Below, in pieces: positions 39,174 to 43,043 of a stretch of DNA of 43,043 bases. Where the stretch lies: assembly GCA_012030735.1 (NCBI GenBank), contig JAAUUW010000008.1:1-43043 (forward strand), written 5' to 3'. How positions within the stretch are numbered: position 1 is the stretch's first letter; the number at the start of each line of letters is the position of its first letter. A program made the position numbers and the translations under genes. A model generated the notes under the pieces. That model was given only the letters and a program-made list of their open reading frames with translations, did not search any database and was not told where the DNA came from. Source of the DNA: Acaryochloridaceae cyanobacterium SU_2_1 (GTDB lineage: Bacteria; Cyanobacteriota; Cyanobacteriia; Thermosynechococcales; Thermosynechococcaceae).

Positions 39174-40463
39174 GTGAAGATTTTAGTCGTTGGCAGTGGT
39201 GGGCGTGAACATGCCCTTGCTTGGAAGTTGTTGCAATCTGCTGCCGTACATCAGGTGTACTGTTTACCGGGTAATGGCGGGACTGCCAGTCTCGCCCATT
39301 GCCAGAATGTGCCCATTGCGGACCAAGATTTTGACGCCATTGGCCATTTCGTCCAGACCCAGGGCATTGATTTGGTGGTGGTTGGTCCAGAACTACCCCT
39401 AGCGATGGGGATTACTGATACTCTCCAAGCTCAAGGAATTCGGGTCTTCGGCCCCACTCAAGCGGGTGCCCAACTTGAAGCCAGCAAAACCTGGGCCAAA
39501 GACCTCATGACCGAAGCAGGGATTCCTACGGCCCGGGCTCAAGCCTTTACCGATGCCGCAGCGGCTCAGACCTATCTGCAAACCCAAAGACTACCTGTGG
39601 TCATCAAGGCAGATGGCTTGGCCGCTGGCAAGGGAGTTACGGTGGCTCCTAGCCTAGAAACTGCTCATCAGGCCATTGAAGAGGCCTTTGCTGGCAAATT
39701 TGGTATTGCTGGACAGCAAGTCTTAATTGAAGAGTTTCTGATGGGCCAAGAAGTTTCAGTATTGGCCTTAACCGATGGCTTGACTATTAAGCCCTTGCTG
39801 CCTGCTCAAGATCACAAGCCGATTGGGGAAGGTGATACGGGTGCCAATACGGGTGGAATGGGTGCGTATGCCCCAGTGCCCTGGGTTTCTACAGCCTTAA
39901 TGAGTCGAATTCAGTCTGAAATTTTGGAGCCAACTTTACAGGCCTTGCAACGGGCGCAAATCGATTATCGAGGGGTAATCTATGCGGGGTTAATCATCAC
40001 CCCCACAGGCGATCCTCAGGTGATTGAATTTAACTGCCGCTTTGGTGATCCAGAAACTCAAGTCCTGTTGGCCCTATTGGATAGTCCCTTAGAAGATCTA
40101 TTATGGGCCTGTGTTAATCAACATCTTGCCCAGACCTCTGTGCGGTGGAAACCCGGCTTTGCCGCAGGGGTGGTCATCGCTGCAGGGGGGTATCCAGGGC
40201 CTTATCAAACGGGCCATCCCATTACTGGGATTGACCAAGCCGAAGTTCAAGGAGTAACAGTTTTTCACGCTGGTACTCGCCAAGAGGAACAACTGGTCAC
40301 TAGCGGGGGCCGGGTTCTAGCGGTGACTGGCCGAGGTGAGACTTTACCCCTAGCCTTAAAGCAGGCCTATCGAGGGATTGCTGCGATTCAGTTTCAGGAC
40401 TGCTATTGTCGGCAAGATATTGGCCAACGCAGCCTGAACCTAGTGCCTGTAGAGGAGGGGTAG
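39174..40463 (+). CDS. purD: Phosphoribosylamine-glycine ligase
   Basis: Second step of purine synthesis: ATP + phosphoribosylamine + glycine to GAR. 429 residues, ATP-grasp: VVGSGGREHALAWKL, GPELPLAMGI, VIKADGLAAGKGV, GEGDTGANTGGMGAY, VIEFNCRFGDPETQ, then the C-terminal GAVVIAAGGYPG-type domain. The GTG start at 39174 opens directly with the conserved KILVVGSGG; the upstream SD is weak. Intact, 84 bases after mgtE. Converges with ssb, 4 bases between stops. Confidence 0.96.
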   Translation: MKILVVGSGGREHALAWKLLQSAAVHQVYCLPGNGGTASLAHCQNVPIADQDFDAIGHFVQTQGIDLVVVGPELPLAMGITDTLQAQGIRVFGPTQAGAQLEASKTWAKDLMTEAGIPTARAQAFTDAAAAQTYLQTQRLPVVIKADGLAAGKGVTVAPSLETAHQAIEEAFAGKFGIAGQQVLIEEFLMGQEVSVLALTDGLTIKPLLPAQDHKPIGEGDTGANTGGMGAYAPVPWVSTALMSRIQSEILEPTLQALQRAQIDYRGVIYAGLIITPTGDPQVIEFNCRFGDPETQVLLALLDSPLEDLLWACVNQHLAQTSVRWKPGFAAGVVIAAGGYPGPYQTGHPITGIDQAEVQGVTVFHAGTRQEEQLVTSGGRVLAVTGRGETLPLALKQAYRGIAAIQFQDCYCRQDIGQRSLNLVPVEEG

Positions 40464-40467
40464 GGTT

Positions 40468-40898
40468 TTAAAAAGGAATATCATCATAGTTTGGTTCAGC
40501 GTCAGGGCTGGTTGTGGGTTGTGAGGCAGGAACAGAGGGAGTCGTAGTGCCTGCACTACTTGTTTCACTGGCTAAGGGAGGGTTAGAACTCATGGTCATG
40601 TCGGGTGTATGAATCCGAGAAACCGTCAGTTCAGCTTGCTTTTCCTTAAAGCCTTCGGGTCGATCAACCGTGATCATACCTAAACGCCCTTCGATGATGA
40701 CTTGATCGCCAATCTGGAACTGGTCTTGAATTTGTTGGGCCAGATTGCCCCAGCCGATCACTTTCAAGGTCTCCATCGGGTCCCCAGAGCGCAGGGGGGG
40801 AAACTGCACCCACATTTCTGAAATCGCTGTTTGCCCGTCTTGGGTATATCGTAGCTCTGGGCTTTGGTGATCTCTGCCATTAATACACAGCTATTCAT
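40468..40898 (-). CDS. ssb: Single-stranded DNA-binding protein, one frameshift
   Basis: About 142 residues, OB fold. The frame starting ATG 40898 reads MNSCVLMAEITKA and then must shift at 40859-40861 (one more C in CCC/GGG) to give PELRYTQDGQTAISEMWVQFPPL, continuing EIRKVIGWGNLA-like to a Pro/Ser/Thr tail and the acidic tip DDIPF, the protein-interaction hook of SSB. The downstream-only start at 40815 would drop the first strands and is unlikely. The Met-Asn-Ser start matches cyanobacterial SSB. Essential protein, so the shift is likely an error. Confidence 0.88.
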
Positions 40899-41096
40899 GG
40901 GCTTCATTTTCCTTGATGAAGGGTGGTTCTTGAGAGTGAGCTTTTGGGAGGATTCTATCAACAAGAATAGGGTCTTAGAATCTTCAGGATCAAGGCTAGC
41001 ATTCTAGACGTAGAATCAGGAAATCAGCGCGCCACGAATTCAAGATAGGCGCAGAACGCATCTAGGGCTTATTTTCATTCCCCTGCCAAGGGAGTT

Positions 41097-43043
41097 CTAG
41101 ATTTTCTCTGACTCAGGGTCTAGGCTAGAATCAGGTTCTGTAAACTCTTGTACCCGTTGTCGATAGTCTCTAAGCGCAGTATCGACCCATTCGCGATCGC
41201 CACCGTTGGCATATATATGAACCAAGGGTTCACCCGCATCAGGCAAGATCAGAACCCAACTATCAGAGGATGAGTCCTTGATTTTTACCCCATCAACCAA
41301 TTCTAGGGTTTCCGGGGAATGGGTCTCCACCAAATAGCGCATTAATGCCCCTTTGCGAGTCCAAGGACATCGTACCGTCTGAGAACGGTGATAAATTCGG
41401 GGTAAGTCCGCCTTTAGTTGGCCCAAGGATTTTTTCTGCAAAGTCAGCATCTCAATTAACTTAGCGATGGAGAACATGGCATCAAAGCCAGGGTGGAGTT
41501 GGGGGAAAATAAACCCTGTATCGGCATCTCCCCCTAACACCACCGTAGGATTTGTACGACAAGCTTCCATCAAAGCCGTGGGATTGGCCTTGGTGCGAAC
41601 AACTGTGGCATCATGACGGCGGGCAATTTGCTCCACAGCGCTTGAGGCATGCACAGGCACCACCACTGTTCCCCGAGGATTAGCAGTGAGAATAATCTCC
41701 GCCATCAGGGCAGTCAGGGGTTCACCACGGATCACAGTACCCGCTTCATCCACTAAGATAAATTGTTCACCATTGGCTGAAACCTGCACTCCAAAATTGG
41801 CTTTTAGGGCTTCAACTACAGGCCCCAGTTGGGTCAATAATTCTTCTCTTTGCTCCGGTGATGTACCTTGATTTCGTAGGCTAGCATTGAGCACCACTGC
41901 ATCACAGCCAAATTTGCTCAGGAGTTGGGGAAGGACTGCACCCGATACAGCATAAACATAGTCAATGACCACCTTAAAATTGCCTGAACGGACCACAGCG
42001 GTATCCAGCCATTTCTCAAAAATAGTGGCATAGTCATCTAAGAGTCCTGTGGGGTAACTCACCCCCCCAATCTCACCAAGGGGGGCACGGCGAAAGTCTT
42101 CTTTAAAGTAAGCACCTTCAATTTTTTCTCTTTGGCCTTCGAGATATTGATGCCTTTTTCATTAAAAAATTCAATCAGGATGTAATCAGAACGGTCTGGA
42201 TGGATCCTGACATGAACACCCCCTACAGCATTGGTGGTGCGCGGCACACATCGAGCAATGGGGAAGGCGGTTGCCTCTAGATTTTGAACATCAATCCCCA
42301 CGGACATAATGCCAGCGACCAGCGATCGCGACACCATCCGAGAAATACTGCGCTGATCCCGAGAGATTGTCACCTGAGCCATCGGTTTCAGTGTTGAGGC
42401 ATAGGCTGCCCCCAACTTCACGGCAAACTCTGGCGTAATATCAATATTGGCTAACCCAGAGACCCCTCGCTGGCCAAATAAATTACGAGGTGCTGTGCTG
42501 CCCCAGATCAAATTGATATTGAGAGTAGCACCTGGTTCAATATGCTTACTGGGCCAGACTCTAACGTTAGGACTTACCTGTGCCTCTTCCCCCACCGTCG
42601 AAAGAGCGCCCACTACCGCTCCCTCTAAGACCCGGGCACGCCGATCCACCCGCGCTCCTCGGGCAATGGTGCAGGCCTGCAAATGTGTTTCTTCGCCCAC
42701 TAATACCCCATTCCAGAGAATGGGCCGCTTGAGATCAGCATCAGCGCCAATGGTCACATTGTCGCCAATCACACTTCCAGATTCAATATTGGCCCTTGCT
42801 CCAATTCGGCAATTATCCCCAATTAACAGTGGAGGCTGTAGTTGAGCCTCTAACTCAACATGGACATTTTGCCCCATCCATATGCCGGGGGACATCTCTT
42901 GGTAAGCGAAGTCGAGCTTGACCTGCCCATGTAAAGCATCATATTGGGCCTCTCGATAGGAGTCTAGGCTCCCGACATCACACCAATATCCCTCGGCAAC
43001 ATAGCCAAAAATAGCTTCATTTTTCTCTAGTAGTAGCGGGAAT
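41097..43043 (-). CDS. Nucleotidyltransferase/phosphomannomutase-like bifunctional protein, 3' part only, one frameshift
   Basis: The gene enters at the right edge; the nucleotidyltransferase domain is mostly outside (only its end, LLEKNEAIFGYVAEGYWCDVGS, is seen from 43042). A left-handed beta helix follows (42895-42500: IGDNCRIGARANIESGSVIGDNVTIGADA), then phosphomannomutase-like domains (TISRDQRSISRMVSRSLVAGIMSVGIDV). The frame breaks at 42080-42085 where one more G (plus strand) gives FAVPPLGEIGGVSYPTGLLDDYA. In the PMM part the metal loop reads GGDADTGFIFPQ instead of DGDADR, so catalysis is doubtful; cyanobacterial members often show this. Likely makes or regulates GDP-mannose or a related sugar nucleotide; the substrate is not provable here. 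Confidence 0.82.

Overview
The window is chromosomal cyanobacterial DNA. The evidence is a CO2-uptake type NDH-1 pair (ndhF and ndhD), an acyl-ACP reductase of the alkane pathway, a Ycf20-like DUF565 protein, a CmpR/NdhR-like LysR regulator, a cyanobacterial class II fructose-bisphosphate aldolase, and frequent copies of the HIP1 octamer GCGATCGC. The gene set would fit an Acaryochloris-like lineage, but that is my inference; no 16S or marker search was possible.

Layout. 1-2650: 3' part of groEL, then lipA. 2650-5200: a spacer, then a dCache-HAMP-GGDEF diguanylate cyclase (minus). 5195-8660: ndhD and a disrupted ndhF (minus) with a LysR-type dyad upstream. 8980-9290: IS6-family transposase remnant. 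9410-10561: MFS transporter. 10551-12328: two ~83-bp direct repeats enclosing a prepilin-like gene (minus). 12488-14608: a small secreted protein and two convergent secreted pentapeptide-repeat proteins that share a CxxCDL motif. 14796-20963: LysR regulator, zinc-ribbon protein, unknown protein, acyl-ACP reductase, COG3146-type acyltransferase and a membrane protein. 21033-27668: M48 peptidase, infC, YciI-like protein, MTA phosphorylase, cutA, DUF565, cdsA, an unknown membrane protein and a GerMN lipoprotein. 27825-33605: proS, a small exported protein, coaX, Nudix hydrolase, PrxQ/BCP, a PerR-like Fur protein, and a divergent type II peroxiredoxin with a perfect palindrome between the last two. 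33766-37384: glutathione reductase, an exported Rieske protein, fba and tRNA-Lys. 37695-43043: mgtE, purD, ssb and a bifunctional sugar-nucleotidyltransferase/phosphomannomutase-like gene cut by the right edge.

How genes work together. PrxQ, PerR, type II peroxiredoxin and glutathione reductase form a 3.3-kb peroxide-defence cluster with a candidate shared operator. ndhF and ndhD encode two antiporter-like subunits of a specialised NDH-1 complex, and a CmpR-like regulator lies 6 kb away.

The dominant anomaly is technical or evolutionary: at least thirteen genes, including groEL, ssb, mtaP, gor and the nucleotidyltransferase/PMM gene, are each broken by one- or two-base indels, nearly all in homopolymer runs. 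In most cases restoring one base restores a conserved reading frame. This pattern is better explained by homopolymer sequencing error than by mass gene decay, so these loci are annotated as single genes spanning the shift. I found no CRISPR array, no prophage and no clearly novel multigene system.
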